Source: Aphanomyces cochlioides (Eukaryota > Oomycota > Saprolegniomycetes > Saprolegniales > Verrucalvaceae). From it: a stretch of 64,000 bases of DNA. The translations under genes were made by a program, and so were the position numbers. The notes under the pieces were generated by a model that saw only the letters and a program-made list of their open reading frames with translations, was not told the origin of the DNA and searched no databases. Below are positions 1 through 11,215 of this stretch, piece by piece; positions within the stretch are counted from its first letter, which is position 1; each line of letters begins with the position of its first letter. The DNA is taken from positions 1,426,001 through 1,490,000 of the forward strand of contig JAHQRK010000018.1 in assembly GCA_019828595.1 (NCBI GenBank). The letters are read 5' to 3'.

Positions 1-1697
1 CGTCAGTCCGTCCACAATGTCCATCGCAGTTTCCAATTCAAGACTGGCACTTGACCGTCGTCGTCGGATGGACCGCCCACGGCGACGACCAATTGTCAGC
101 GGCGAGTTTTCTCCAGAGCCTGGTGCAGCGACGACACGGTAGCTTGGCTTTCTCTGCCCAACAGGTGAAGTTGCGCCTTCTCTTGAGATGCCAAGGCCGC
201 GGTGGCTTGATGGGTTCCGTGGAGAGACTGGTGCGACGGCATTTTCACTGTACGTGCGAGTGCGATGGGATGGCGTAACTCGAGGTGGTTGCTCACTGAG
301 CTTCCGTATTGATCTGCCCTCCTTTGAGATGAGTTTATTGCGTGGCTGCAGGTCGTGGGATGGCAATGACACGACTGGTGGTGCTGGAACAGCGGCTAAA
401 TGCTCGAGTTTGTTCTTTCGGAGTACTTCTCGAATACTTCGACCGCTCTTCTCACACTTGTCGACGTCCGCTCTGATCGATAAGGATGAGCATCAAGAAG
501 CGACAAGCCCAGAGCTTACCCAGCTACAATGAGTTCTTTCACAATCGCCGCATGAGACTTTCGCGCCGCCAAGAGTAACGACGTCTCGCCTTTCGAATTC
601 ACTGCATCGACAAGAATTCCAAGCTTTTGTTTAGCCAAGAGCCACCGACAAACTTCGACACAGTTGTGTTGGGCGGCTAAGTGCAGCGCTGTCGTATTGT
701 TACCGTCGAGATCTGCCACGGCAGTGTGAGCTATTTCGCTCGACATTGCTGATAGAATTGCCAACGCGCAAGCATCAAAGCCGCCCGAGAGCGCTCTGAA
801 GAGAGCACTGCGACCTTCTACATGGAACGCATTGTCAGCCGTCCATTTCTTTCAGAACGTACTGGCATCACAAGTAACGGGGGATACGTCGTATTGCGTC
901 AAGAGCATCGTTGCAATCGCAGTATGACCATGGGTTGCAGCAGCAACAAGCACAGGTTCCTTGGAGCCGAGGGAGGCTTCGTGTTCAAGGAGGAGACCTG
1001 CGCATTCCAAGTGGCCATTCGTGCAAGCCGCCATGAGCGGCGATAGAGTCTGGTTGGTATCTGTGAAGGAATTGTAGACTGTGCCCTGGAGGTCCAAATG
1101 CTCTGTTGGGCATTTCGTCAACACCACCGCGACGACAGCCGTGAGTCCTTCCAGGGATGCAAGAAGAAGGCACGAGACGTTCTTCTCATTGACGAGACTA
1201 ACGTCGGCGCCTTGCTCGAGGAGAAACAATGCGATCGACCCATGGCCATATTGACAAGCGTACAAGAGCGGCGTGCTTTCCCACATCCCACGGACATTTA
1301 TGAGCTCTGGACTTGCTGGAATGGTCGCCAGAACTTGCAGTAGATTGCCTTGTTTCACTAACGATCATGACAATGACATCGAGGTCAAGAATAGTTGAGA
1401 TACCGTTGCGCAGCAGTCGAATGGCTGCGTCGTCTGGAGGAACCTCCTCAGACGGCGAGAGAGCATTTGGAAGTGTGACTGGAAGAGTCTATTGACACAA
1501 GTTCATGAGCTGGTATGCGGACGAGAACCTACCGCCGCGACCATTTGAACTGTTGACGATGCTGCCCGGGGTGATATTGGCAGCGTAGCAGTACGAGCTG
1601 TGGGTGACGCTTCAGAGGTATTTGCAGTGCGACCAGGAGATGGTGGATTGCGGGAAAGTCGAGCGACGAGGGTCGCGCGGGAGGACCCGCAGCCCAT
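1..1697 (-). CDS. N-acylated ankyrin-repeat protein (5' part, runs off the left edge)
   Basis: Five exons are visible on the minus strand: 1697-1533, 1488-1404, 1357-863, 817-520 and 472 to beyond position 1. The introns are 44-47 nt GT-AG, and phases close exactly at every join, giving about 505 residues in the window. The protein starts MGCGSS. This is the classic dual-acylation start (myristoyl on Gly2, palmitoyl on Cys3), so membrane anchoring is likely. From about residue 90 it has several ankyrin repeats (for example TALHLAAQHNC and STPLLYACQYGH), then a basic, Ser/Arg-rich tail. Ankyrin repeats bind partner proteins; no catalytic domain is visible, and one could lie beyond the window. 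The ATG at 1697 was chosen because the acylation motif immediately follows it. Certain as an ankyrin protein; the partner is unknown. Confidence 0.85.
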
Positions 1698-1756
1698 TTT
1701 AAAAAGACGGCGAAACGGTTTAAAAGTATTTTGTCAAGGTAACGCCTCCCTATCTC

Positions 1757-2512
1757 CTACTTGGCTTTTTGCGCCGAATGCTTGGATTCGTAGTCGAATT
1801 CGGCAACACTGGCTGCGGCCGAACAGAGTTGCGCCACGTTGATGATGTTCTTCAACACACAGGCTGGCAAACAGACGTAGAAGCAAATCTACACAGAAAC
1901 CCAAACTGTTTAGCAATGGGAGGAAGATAGTGGAAAATACCGTCGACAATGGCACATTGATGACGGGGACGACAAGATTTGGCTCCCAGTGCAAGACGTA
2001 GTAGAGGATGAAGAAGAATTCTGCGCCGACGCAGCAATAGCCAAACAAGGGGTAAATGCCGTAGTAGACACGCAACAAGAAATTCTTCTTGGAGTCGATT
2101 GTCTTGTGGTGTCCACGGGACGCGTACATGTGATACCAATGCGAGGAAAAGTCGAGGACCAAGAGGAACAAAAAGATGAGCGTTTGATCCTTGTACAAAT
2201 GCGACAAAATCACAAGAAGACCCGCCGTTGAGCATCTACACAGAGAGGGAAGTCAGGGAAATATTCTCACTTTGTAGTGGCGTGTTTTGCGTACCGATCC
2301 GTCACCATGTCCAAGACAGCGCCGTACGTTGACGTTTGATGGAACCACCGGGCGAAATATCCATCGAAAAAGTCGCAGATAAAGCTAATCGCATAGCACA
2401 CGACCGACGTCTTCCAGTCCGTCAACGCCACGTACAAGCTGTAGCCTGACAAGAGCACGCGCGTGTATCCGATCAAGTTTGGAATGTAGAAGTACACTTC
2501 TTCCTTCCCCAT
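1757..2512 (-). CDS. PIS1: Phosphatidylinositol synthase (CDP-diacylglycerol-inositol 3-phosphatidyltransferase)
   Basis: Three exons (2512-2295, 2235-1941, 1888-1757) with 59- and 52-nt introns give 214 residues, the usual length for this enzyme. It joins CDP-diacylglycerol and myo-inositol to make phosphatidylinositol in the ER membrane. The CDP-alcohol phosphotransferase signature is complete in exon 1: D-x2-D-G-x2-A-R-x8-G-x3-D-x3-D, beginning CDFFDGYFAR and ending in VTDR. Hydrophobic segments follow, and the end reads KNIINVAQLCSAA before a lysine-rich C-terminus. The inner ATG of MGKEEVYFYIP at 2512 is preferred over upstream in-frame codons because it gives the family's standard N-terminus. 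Gene order suggests no operon-like link with its neighbours. Confidence 0.93.
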
Positions 2513-3373
2513 CGCGATCCCTTCTTTCCAAATCAAAAATGACGAACACACGCGGCACACACAAACGTGTGCCAAATCGAGAGACACGACCAAGCTACAC
2601 ATGATGTTTACATATCTTTTGCTACAACATATGTTCGTCGTGGAGTTACTTCCAGCTTGGCACCTCTTTCAAAATATATGCGATAAAGTATTGAAATTGT
2701 TTCCAAACCTACGACGAGGCGACAAAGGATATTTACATATATGTTGTTCGTAAAAATCTCGTCGTGAGAATTTATTTGCTACCTCGAAGACGAAAAGAAA
2801 CTTGATTAAAGTATTGAAATTTACAAGATTTAGGTTGATTGAAGATCGCATTTTCACATTTCGGTTTTTTCCAACTCCACAACGCGAGGAAAGGACACGA
2901 CAAAGTTTGCTCCATGTCTAGCTGAAGGATGTAGTATTGGGCTCTAGACCACCATCTAGTTCATGCATTCCAATGTGATTTGCTTGCTGACCAATTCACG
3001 CAACTAAGTCTTCTGCTTGAAGACTTCAAGCAGGCCCAACAGCAAGGCAATGGATTCGACTTGGAGCAGGAAAAGCAACATTGTATTCCACATTAATCGA
3101 GGCTATCAACAACATGCACAGAAAATCGAAAGCAGATGTGAAAGCCGATAGCTTCTCCAGCAAGGAAGATGTTTCTGAACAAACTGGGTCACCATCCAAG
3201 CTATTACGTAAAACAGTGATCAGCGTGTCCGAATGCGATGTATGTGAGGTGGCTATGAAGTATTAGTGCTTGCGCGGTCCAGAATATAGACAGTTCAAAC
3301 GACAGACAATTCCACCAAAATGGTCAACGTTGGCTTCAAGTAACTGCCACAAATTTAAAGTTAGCGTCGGAGG
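2513..3373. other. AT-rich spacer with possible 5' exon(s) of the TTLL gene
   Basis: 2513-2900 looks non-coding and holds two near copies of a short TAAAGTATTGAAATTT stretch. Around 3030-3239 on the plus strand there is an open Ser/Lys-rich frame ending at a good GTATGT donor at 3240. It could be an upstream exon of the tubulin lig­ase-like gene, but no single join to the ATG at 3374 was clearly best. Left unresolved. Confidence 0.35.
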
Positions 3374-5223
3374 ATGGGGAAAAATGCCGACAAGCCCTTC
3401 AAAAGATCGCGCAAAGTCGTCGTGGACGTATCGTTGTGTCGATATGCAATCATCAAACGCTGCTTGAAAGCTCGAGGTACGATTCCTTGTTTTCACCTGG
3501 CATTCATAAGTTGACGTAGACTACAGACTTGTGCGAGAGAAAAACTCGGAAGTGGAATGGGATATTTGGTGGAGCGATCGTGGCGAATTGCTCAAAGATG
3601 CACGGCGTCTGAACGCTTTCCAGAAAATCAATCATTTCCCCAGCATGCAAGATATTTGCCGCAAAGATTTCCTCGCCAATAATCTGTGGGCTTGCAATCA
3701 ACTCCTGGATTGACATTACGTCCGTGTGTTGTAGAAATGCCATGCGCAAACTGCTCCCTGACGATTTCGACTATTTTCCGCGTTCATTTTTGCTCCCTGC
3801 TGAACGTGTTGAGCTGCAGCAATGCATGGAGCAAGACAAGAGAGGCACATATATTGCAAAAGTACAATGATTTCATATCGCCAGAGACTACATATTCTCA
3901 TCATTTTATGTAGCCACGAACACTATGCCAAGGGAAAGGAATCAGTCTTGTTCAATCGTTTCAAAAGCTCTCAACAACAGATCCATGCGTTGTTCAAAAG
4001 TAAGAAGTGCATCATTTTCCATTGATAACATGGTGCTCCGGTAGATACATCCACAATCCATATCTCATTGATGGATATAAATTTGACCTGCGCATCTATG
4101 TAAGTCGACCAAGACGAATATCGTCTAACTATGTCGCAGGTCTTTGTCTATAGTGTGGATCCCCTTCGTGTTTACATTTTTCGAAATGGCCTTGCTCGAT
4201 TTTGCACAACGCCATTTGAGCCCCCAAAACGCGGAAATTTGGCCCAGACACGTATGCATTTGACCAAGTGAGTATCACTTCTCCTCTCTATCTTATCTCA
4301 ATCTCAGCTATGCAATCAACAAGAAAAGCAAACAATTTGTTCGGTCGGCTGATGAAACTACTGGAAGCAAACGCAGTTTTTCATACATTCTGCAGCATCT
4401 CCACGAACAAGGAATGGATGCGGAAGCTGTGTGGGCAGATATTTGTGATGTTGTTATCAAAACACTTTTGGCAATTCAACCGAGGCTAGTCGCAGGCTAT
4501 CGCAGTTTCTTCGGGACAGATGAATCCAAGGGAAGACAGTGGGGACCAGCGGCATTTGAAATCCTCGGCTTTGATATCATGCTTGATCAACAAGGAAAGA
4601 CTTGGATGATCGAAGTAAATCATGCTCCCAGTTTTGCAGGTAAAATGGCTGTCAATTATCGTAGTCAGTCATTGCGGTCGCTGTGAAGGAGATTCCAAGC
4701 TGGATAAAGCAATCAAAACACCTCTGATTGCACAAGCCCTTGATATTCTTAACATTACGAATCAGCAGAAGATATCATATCAAGCAGTAAGAACAGCTTG
4801 AGGCTAATTGTACTAACTCATGTGTAGAAGAATCGAAAAGCATGGAAGAATCGACTCTGGTCTGTTGTTGGCAAGAAAGAGAAAGATAAGACGCTGGTTG
4901 AGTCGTCACCACCCGTTGCTGGACCACAGAGCGTAGAACTTGAAGATCAAGGTGCCATGTCTGCTTTGAACGACTGTGACGACTCTGGTCCAAGTGAGGA
5001 TGAGAAGGACGATGAGGGTCCTGAAACAAAGGCAAAACCAAGTGGTGCAACAAAAAAGATTCACCCTTGTGATGAGGAAGAAGAGATGGACAACAACAAT
5101 CCCCGAACTGAGTTTGGAAATACTTACGAGTTGATTTTCCCACCGAAATGCCCTCGACTTCAAGACAAGTATACACGTATTCTGGCAGCAGCAGACACAA
5201 ATCGATCTAAATTGTGGAGTTAA
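3374..5223 (+). CDS. Tubulin-tyrosine-ligase-like protein (TTLL6-type polyglutamylase)
   Basis: Nine exons (3374-3476, 3520-3685, 3735-3861, 3914-3999, 4045-4099, 4140-4267, 4308-4639, 4689-4786, 4828-5223) sum to 1491 nt, or 496 residues. The TTL ATP-grasp fold is complete: the N-terminal basic segment, IAKP...GKGI in the nucleotide loop, QKYIHNPYLIDGYKFDLRIY, the LTNYAIN turn, RQWGPAAFEILGFD, and the MIEVNHAPSF metal-binding motif. The C-terminal 130 residues are acidic and low complexity. The family adds glutamate chains to tubulin tails, mainly in cilia and flagella, which fits an organism with zoospores. The ATG at 3374 is in frame, but upstream sequence may add N-terminal exons. Family assignment is secure; the exact subfamily is inferred from the VNHAPSF...DSKLD region. 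Confidence 0.9.
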
Positions 5224-5921
5224 CGAAATATAAGACGAGGACCAATCAGTTAATGGCATATGCAATGGTCTAAATGCAAAACCCGATTTCTGTGAAGAAG
5301 ATATTTTTTAATCAAAGTTTCCTGAATCTCCTTCTGTCCGCGAGTTTCAATTCTGCGCAATTGTACTCCTAGCATAGTTTGAATCTCTCGGAGTATTTCG
5401 GATATGAACGTGGTCTGGTCTTCTTGGATCATACGCTAACTCGTCTTGCTCGAAATCTCTGAACATCCAGCGTGGAGCGGGGGATCTAATTCATTTGGCC
5501 ACCCTGCACCCTAGCGCGTCGGACATGGTGCTACATAGTCTGGCTAAATGAGCGGCGGCTAGCTAATTGACTGAGGTAATTGCAATCCCATTTGTTTCCG
5601 AAATCTCATGGCTCAGGCCTTGTCCTGAGGTCGGAGTCTTATTCCTCACTAAGAATGCTCATGATGTTAAAGACGCTTGTTTCATGAGGATGTGTTTCGC
5701 TTGGCAATGTGGACGAGACAAATTGCCAGCCACGTCTCTGCACCCCACGCATGGCTGTCGTGAAATTGACTTCGTGGATCTTCCATGGATTGAACTATTC
5801 GTCATCCGGATAAAGATTTTAAGTCTCAATAACCGGAAGGTCGATATCCAATATCCGGAAAGCCGGATAATTGCTCACATTTGATCAATTGGTTCCGACA
5901 CAACTTGAAGCAGACGCAACA
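5224..5921. other. Intergenic, promoter side of the WD40 gene with CCGGA motifs
   Basis: No supported gene. A weak 105-codon frame at 5567-5884 has no recognisable domain and looks incidental. Between 5800 and 5880 the motifs TCCGGATAA, ATATCCGGAA and AGCCGGATAA cluster just upstream of the start codon at 5922. Confidence 0.5.
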
Positions 5922-7051
5922 ATGGAAGACCATGTCGTGACGTTAGGCTCTACGAAGGATGGCAACATCTACGTGGTTGATCCGACTTGTGGAGCACAGC
6001 TTTTCGTCTTTAAAGGAAGTTCCTGCTCTCGCCATGGCCTAGTCGCAGTGCCACGGACGCATCAACTGATCGCAATCCAACCAGGAAAACTCACCATGCA
6101 TATGCACACTTGGGGCAAAGACGTACCGCTCTTCAAGTGCCACGTAACAGAACCTTTGGGTCCAATTACTACTACATCCGACGGCAACTTTTGTCTTGCC
6201 GGTGGCGCCTCGGGCAAAATGTATCTCTGGTGTGTCGCCACTGGCGCGTTGCTCCATGTCTGGGATGCTCACTACAAAGCGGTACGATACCATCACCATC
6301 ATTTATTGTATTGTCTAAGTTCCAATAGGTTTCAGCATTGAGCATGACAACTGATGATGCCTTTGTGATTTCTGGTGGTGATGATGCTGTCGTCCATGTT
6401 TGGCGTCTTCTTGACCTCCTCGATGCCTCCTCACCCGACTCGGTACTTCGCACCGGTGCTGTCCCAGTCCACACTTGGACCGATCATGTATTGCCCATCA
6501 CAAGTATTCATTGCGGCCATGGAGGTTACCTCGGTCGTGTCTTCACATCGTCGCTGGACCGAACGACCAAATTCTACGATATTCCAACTGGCGCATGCCT
6601 CGCATCGATCACATGCCCTTCGTTTGTGAACGTGGTCGTGGCGGATGCTATGGAACACCGTCTGTTTCTTGGAGCTGGCGACGGCCGCATTTATGTGGTT
6701 GACTTGCATGCTGCTGCGACGGCCGCCACAGCAGCTGCCGCTCGTATTGTCATGGCCCAGCAAGATGCCGCTCCATTTGCGCAAGAACCTCTCTCCACTG
6801 AAGGCTTTATTGGTCATGAAGCTCCTGTCACTGCGCTTGTTGCAAGTACTTGCGGTCAATATCTCATTTCTGGTGATGACGGCGGTGCAGTCCGCGTGTG
6901 GGACACAGTGTCACGTCAAGCTCTGCGGACCATTACGCTTGTCAAAGGCGGGGTGTCGTCGATGCAACTCCTCCCTCGACCGAGTGGACTCTTCCATCCT
7001 GAAAAGACCCCAGCACCACTTGGGGTTGCACCATTTAAGAAATATATGTAA
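5922..7051 (+). CDS. WD40 protein, IPI3/WDR18-like (Rix1 ribosome-biogenesis complex)
   Basis: Two exons (5922-6281 and 6329-7051, 47-nt intron) give 360 residues. WD40 repeats are clear: GPITTTSDGNFCLAGG, YLWCVATGALLHVWDAHY, AFVISGGDDAVVHVWRL, RVFTSSLDRTTKFYD, and a last QYLISGDDGGAVRVWD. The layout (a long insert between repeats, with HVWDAHY followed by the VSAL turn) resembles IPI3/WDR18. That protein works with Rix1 and Tex10/IPI1 in 60S ribosome maturation in the nucleolus. The first ATG after the CCGGA-rich promoter (5922) is used; the frame is open upstream only through a TTG. The protein is slightly short of the family (about 430), so a further 3' exon after the GTAAG at 7050 is possible. 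The gene ends 22 bp from the convergent neighbour. Confidence 0.75.
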
Positions 7052-7073
7052 GAAGCAACCACTACTTATCATG

Positions 7074-7376
7074 TTATGGGAATTTCAACACTGGCATCAT
7101 ACGCATGCAAGCTTGAACGCAGCTCAAGCCATACGAGCAACAGCGACTGATAGATGACACGAAGTTTGGACACATGGATGAGCATTCGCGGGTCTTTGAC
7201 ACATTCCATGCGTAGCATTCCCGGCCGTAGATGATGTGGAGTGACGTATTTTTGCAGACAAAGTCGACACAAGCATTGCGGGCAACTTGCGCGGCAGTTT
7301 CTCGTCCGTAACATGTCGTGCTGAACGAGCTTGCAATCACGAGCAAGATCAGGGCAAAGTGGGCAGTCGATGGCAT
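7074..7376 (-). CDS. Small secreted cysteine-rich protein
   Basis: A single exon of 100 residues. The first about 24 residues form a textbook signal peptide: MPSTAHFALILLVIASSF followed by small residues. The mature part carries nine to ten cysteines, including a CC pair and SCVQAC near the end, so several disulfides are likely. No catalytic motif or known fold was recognised. Oomycetes secrete many proteins of this size and composition, some of them elicitors or effectors; that role is only a possibility here. There is no RXLR motif. An upstream in-frame extension exists (open to 7490), but it would bury the signal peptide, so the ATG at 7376 is preferred. Confidence 0.6.
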   Translation of the reverse strand: MPSTAHFALILLVIASSFSTTCYGRETAAQVARNACVDFVCKNTSLHIIYGRECYAWNVSKTRECSSMCPNFVSSISRCCSYGLSCVQACMRMMPVLKFP

Positions 7377-7771
7377 GGCAAGGGAATCAAGGAGTGAGCA
7401 TGACAGCGCTGCTTGGGGCCGACCAAGAAGATGAGATCGTTTCAAAGCGGGTAGAGCGGTTTTGCCTTCCCTTGAGTGACGGGCTCGCAATGTCCAGATC
7501 CCCTGAACAAGGGAGGTGGCATCCAGAATATGTCTTCAATATTGAACTTGCCCAGTTTGCCCAGATTCCCGGAATTTCGCATCTGGTTTTCTGGGAATTC
7601 ACAACATCCACACATTGGTCGTTTCTATGGGTCCCCCTCCCACTCGCGACTGTCCATCTGGCGAGGTGACGTCAGACGTGAGTGCACGCGAGACGATCGT
7701 TGCTCCGTTCGTTGCTCTTACACACCTCGTTTTGCACCCCACGTTTGCGCGACGTGCGAGGATGTTTCTTT

Positions 7772-7999
7772 TCACTCGCCGAGTCTCTGACTGATCTTGG
7801 AGACGACAAAGGCGACGGCAGAGAAGTGGTCTCGTGGGTGTAACTTCAACATCAACGCATGGACAATGCACCCTAGCAATGGATTGCACGTGAATTCCAC
7901 AGGCCGCAGCCATCGGTGAATGACCACGCTCTCCCTACAATCGAGATTCATCGATCGCTCGACGTCGTCAAGCGCCGCGCGCCAAGATTCCTCCATCAT
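7772..7999 (-). CDS. Small conserved-looking protein of unknown function
   Basis: A 75-residue single-exon frame starting MMEESWRAALDDVERS and ending SKISQRLGE. The composition is balanced and soluble, with alternating hydrophobics and a CNPLLGCIVHAL segment, which looks like a real small protein rather than a shadow frame. It faces the gene at 8193 head to head, with 193 bp between start codons and CCGGAT motifs in the middle, consistent with a shared divergent promoter. The frame stays open upstream to 8050 through a GTG, but the first ATG is at 7999. No family was recognised. Confidence 0.45.
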   Translation of the reverse strand: MMEESWRAALDDVERSMNLDCRESVVIHRWLRPVEFTCNPLLGCIVHALMLKLHPRDHFSAVAFVVSKISQRLGE

Positions 8000-8097
8000 A
8001 ACCAGATTCCGCCCGCGAGGGATTCCAGAATCTTCGTGCAGGTCCCACACTTATTTTTATCACATACAAATCACCTGGTATTTTAAACTCGAAATTT

Positions 8098-8130
8098 TAC
8101 GATCCGGATATATATCCGGATCCGGATGCA
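8098..8130. promoter_or_regulatory. Palindromic ATCCGGAT cluster in a divergent promoter
   Basis: The stretch contains three overlapping ATCCGGAT-type palindromes (GATCCGGATATATATCCGG, then ATCCGGATGC). It lies midway between the divergent starts at 7999 and 8193. The same core occurs upstream of the WD40 gene and in the 155-bp divergent promoter at 63685-63839. The role as a transcription-factor site is inferred. Confidence 0.4.
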
Positions 8131-8192
8131 TAACGGCGACAGCATTTCATCGCGGCTTTTCCGCATTTGACGAAATTTCGCGCAAGGAAAAG

Positions 8193-8672
8193 ATGTCGCC
8201 ATCGCTGCCGCCCATGGGTATCATGTCGCCTCCAGTCGGAGAAGAGATGCCAATGCCAGTGCAAAAAACCCGGCCTGTGAATTTAGAACAACTCAAGTCG
8301 ACGGAAGATCTGCAAGACGCGATTGCATTTGTGCAAAAGTCGTGTACGCTTGCGAAGCGATGCATGGACTTGCATCAATATGAATGCGCATTCCGCATTT
8401 TGGCCAAAGTAGAAGCAACGACACAATTGATTGCAAAAGAATCGCGACGTGGCATCCTCTCCAAGGTCAATCAAGAAAAAGCGCGCGAAGACGATGACAC
8501 TTGCGAACGCGTGCGAAAAGTGTCCTTTTCCGACGACGTCGTCGTCGGATTAGCCGAAGACATTGATCGAACGATTTCACCAGTTGAGCGACCCAGCGTA
8601 CAAGAAATGCTCTTTGTCAGAGCGTGTCGCGATATTCCCTCTGCCAACTACTCAAAGTATTGGACCGAATGA
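8193..8672 (+). CDS. Hypothetical protein, 159 residues
   Basis: An intronless frame starting MSPSLPPMGIMSPP with a Pro/Met-rich, probably disordered N-terminus. From about residue 30 there is a helical segment (EDLQDAIAFVQKSCTLAKRC...ECAFRILAKVEATTQL) that reads like a short helical-repeat or MIT-like hairpin. It is followed by RKVSFSDDVVVG, a basic-hydrophobic KVSF segment resembling a phosphatase (PP1-type RVxF) docking motif. The end is SANYSKYWTE. The frame is open upstream to 7920, but 8193 is the first ATG after the promoter palindromes. Function unknown; the RVxF resemblance is an observation only. Confidence 0.6.
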   Translation: MSPSLPPMGIMSPPVGEEMPMPVQKTRPVNLEQLKSTEDLQDAIAFVQKSCTLAKRCMDLHQYECAFRILAKVEATTQLIAKESRRGILSKVNQEKAREDDDTCERVRKVSFSDDVVVGLAEDIDRTISPVERPSVQEMLFVRACRDIPSANYSKYWTE

Positions 8673-9259
8673 CCTAGCGCGCCTAGCGTGTTGACCGATC
8701 GATGCGTAAATCCTACTAGTATTTAATATTTAAAACCTAGACCAGAATTACTCTCCGGATAACGTTATACGGATATCCCATCCTGCTTTTCTGTTGGGTT
8801 CACCACCACTGCTGTGCGCTCACGAGTCGAGTTTTGCATGGCTATTGTTAGCCTTCTCTCTGTCCGACGACGCAGCCTCGTGCAATGACAGCCATCAAAA
8901 GGCAATCTTCTTGCTATGCTTGGAACAAAGTGGCCGTTTCACGCCACCAAGATCGAATGGCCACCACACGAACGTCGCCACAACCAACCGACACACTACA
9001 ACGGTTACTATTCCGCCTAGATCCAAGCCCGCGAACGAGAACGAAACACGATGAACAATGCCAACGCCAGGAACGAGCGAGAGAGAGTTTGTGCAGCGAG
9101 CTGTAGCAAACAGCAGGATTCGCGTCGTTACCAGTTGGTCAGGGCTGGCTGGCTGGGCACACGACGTCTTTTTGGCCATTATCAACTTGAACTTCAACGT
9201 TCCCACACAGAAATACTGCACTTTGATTGGTTGTTGTAAATTCTCTCCACTCTGATTGG
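8673..9259. other. Intergenic
   Basis: No gene supported. It contains another CTCCGGATAACG...ACGGATATCC pair at 8754-8777 and two GATTGG (CCAAT-type) motifs near 9220-9260. Several short frames here are overlapping shadows without codon structure. Confidence 0.5.
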
Positions 9260-11186
9260 CTAATTTTGTAACGGCCTGTCTTGGACATTGAGGCACCCCG
9301 TCAAGTCGAGCGCGTGGACGTGGCCGAGCATGCTCACGTCCGTGATACCAATGCAGCTTGCCAAGTTGAGAGTATGGATGAAGCGCAATCCGTCGACACG
9401 AGTTAGCTGAGCGCAGCCCATCAGGAGGAGCGTGTGGTTGAACTGGAGCGAGTTCACTTGGTCGTCGGTGAGTTGAGGACAACCACTCAAGTTGAGCTCG
9501 TACACCATCGCTAACGCCGCGACGTCTTCGACAAGTGTTCCTGCCAAGTTGAGAGTGTGGACAGTTCCAAGAGCACTGACGTCGCGGATATTCATGCAAT
9601 AGCTCAAGTCAAGCGTGTGCACATTGCCAAGGGCACTGACATCTTGCAGCAAATCACAGCTTGAGAGACTCAACGTGTGGACGTCGCGAAGGGGTGTCAC
9701 GTCGCTGATGCTTGTGCGATCCAAGTACACTGTGTGGAGATGTGCAAACGGCGACGCGTCGTGGATGTCCAAGTTATTTGAGAGGTCGATCGTATGCAGC
9801 GTGGGGTGGTTGAGCCATACCCTTGCGTCTTCTTGAGCAACATTGCATCCGTCCAAGGCGACAGTGTGCGTGGATCCTGCGCTAGCAAGCGCTGCTGCGT
9901 CAGTGATACGATAACAGCGAGCAATATCAACAGTATGACAATGCGCTGCCAATGCGCTCACTTGTGTCACTCGGTAGCATTCCTACGATAAATGAACTCA
10001 TTTGCTTCAGAGTTCCGTACCGAGAGGCGAACGACGGTATTGTGCGTCAACGAGGAGACATCCGTGAGGTCAGCGCACCGGCTGAGCGTCACATTTGGCA
10101 CATACTGCAATGGTGCAACAGACTGAAGTTGAGGGCAACATGACAGTTCCACCTACGTCAACATTATGGAAATGTACATGGTCGGGATGACATCGTACGG
10201 TGTTAGCTGATGCAAGCGGTGCAATGTCTTGGAGGTTGACGCACAGCGAAAGCGAGATATAGTGGACATTGGCAAGGTCTGCAAGGTCAACGAGGCATGT
10301 CGATGCCTGGATGCGGATAGACTGCAACAGGAAAAAACCTTGGAAAGCCTCAGGGGTAAGTGCTCGAGTCCGCACAAGCTCCAACTGCGCCGCGCGATTG
10401 AAGCAAGCAATCGATTCAAGGGACTCACAAGATGAAAGAGAGACAGACGCGACTTGGAAATCAATCGACTCTGGCAATTCATGACATTGCTTGAGATGAA
10501 GCTCGTCGAGGATTTTGAGGCTGGACCAAGGTGTACTTCGGGCCGGGGCAGTCAAACAAGACGACACGGAAGGAATGGGAGACGCAAAAGAACTGCCAGT
10601 TGCAAGTACACGAAGGTTCCCGAGCTTGTCCAGGTTCTGCACGTGGCTACAACCATCAAAGCATGAGATTTCGACATTCGAGGAAGATTGTAGCCTACCG
10701 CGAGCCAGTGACGGTCAGATCTTGCACGTCGTTCAAGCCACCGACGTCGATCAATCCATCACATGAAATGAAACGCAAGACACGACAGTTTGCCAAAGCA
10801 TGGGGGGATTCAATCAAGTCGCACTGGCGGAACTCGAGCTCAGGAACATGCTGGAGTTGCTCCAAGTGACAGTCGCGGATCACACTGCCGTCTCCAAAGT
10901 CAATGCGAGCAGCGTGACGGACAAACGCAAACGACTGCCAATGCCGCGGCGCACAAAATTCTTGGATTGTGTTGGTGGAAAAGTCCCGCGACGGCTTGGA
11001 GTTCTCGACGGGCGCCATGACGAGCGAATGGGCAACTGCCCCACCCCACCGAGTGTCTACTCTGCCATGACCATCTGCCACGTCATATGCACCACATGGA
11101 CACCACACTCGATGCTCTTTGCGACTGAGTCTCCAGGAAGTTCCGCGGGGAAGCATCGCAGCCCACTCGAGATGCAATTGCAACAT
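9260..11186 (-). CDS. Leucine-rich-repeat protein with about 20-residue repeats
   Basis: Four exons (11186-10699, 10646-10199, 10152-10021, 9982-9260) with 52-, 46- and 38-nt introns give 596 residues in perfect phase. From about residue 130 to the end it consists of degenerate LRRs of the form DVSALGNVHTLDLSYC, at least 18 of them, with a regular D-V-x-x-L and L-x-L-x-x-C spacing. This type folds as a solenoid and binds proteins; no signal peptide, kinase or TIR domain is seen. The N-terminal 120 residues are not recognised. The start is uncertain: the ATG at 11186 lies only 29 nt from the upstream gene's stop, and the ATG at 11018 would give 540 residues. Confidence 0.8.
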
Positions 11187-11215
11187 GGAAGACAGATCAA
11201 GGAGCTAACTATTTC

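Noticed and set aside
5567..5884. 105-codon plus-strand frame before the WD40 gene
   Set aside because: It ends inside the promoter motifs and has no recognisable features.
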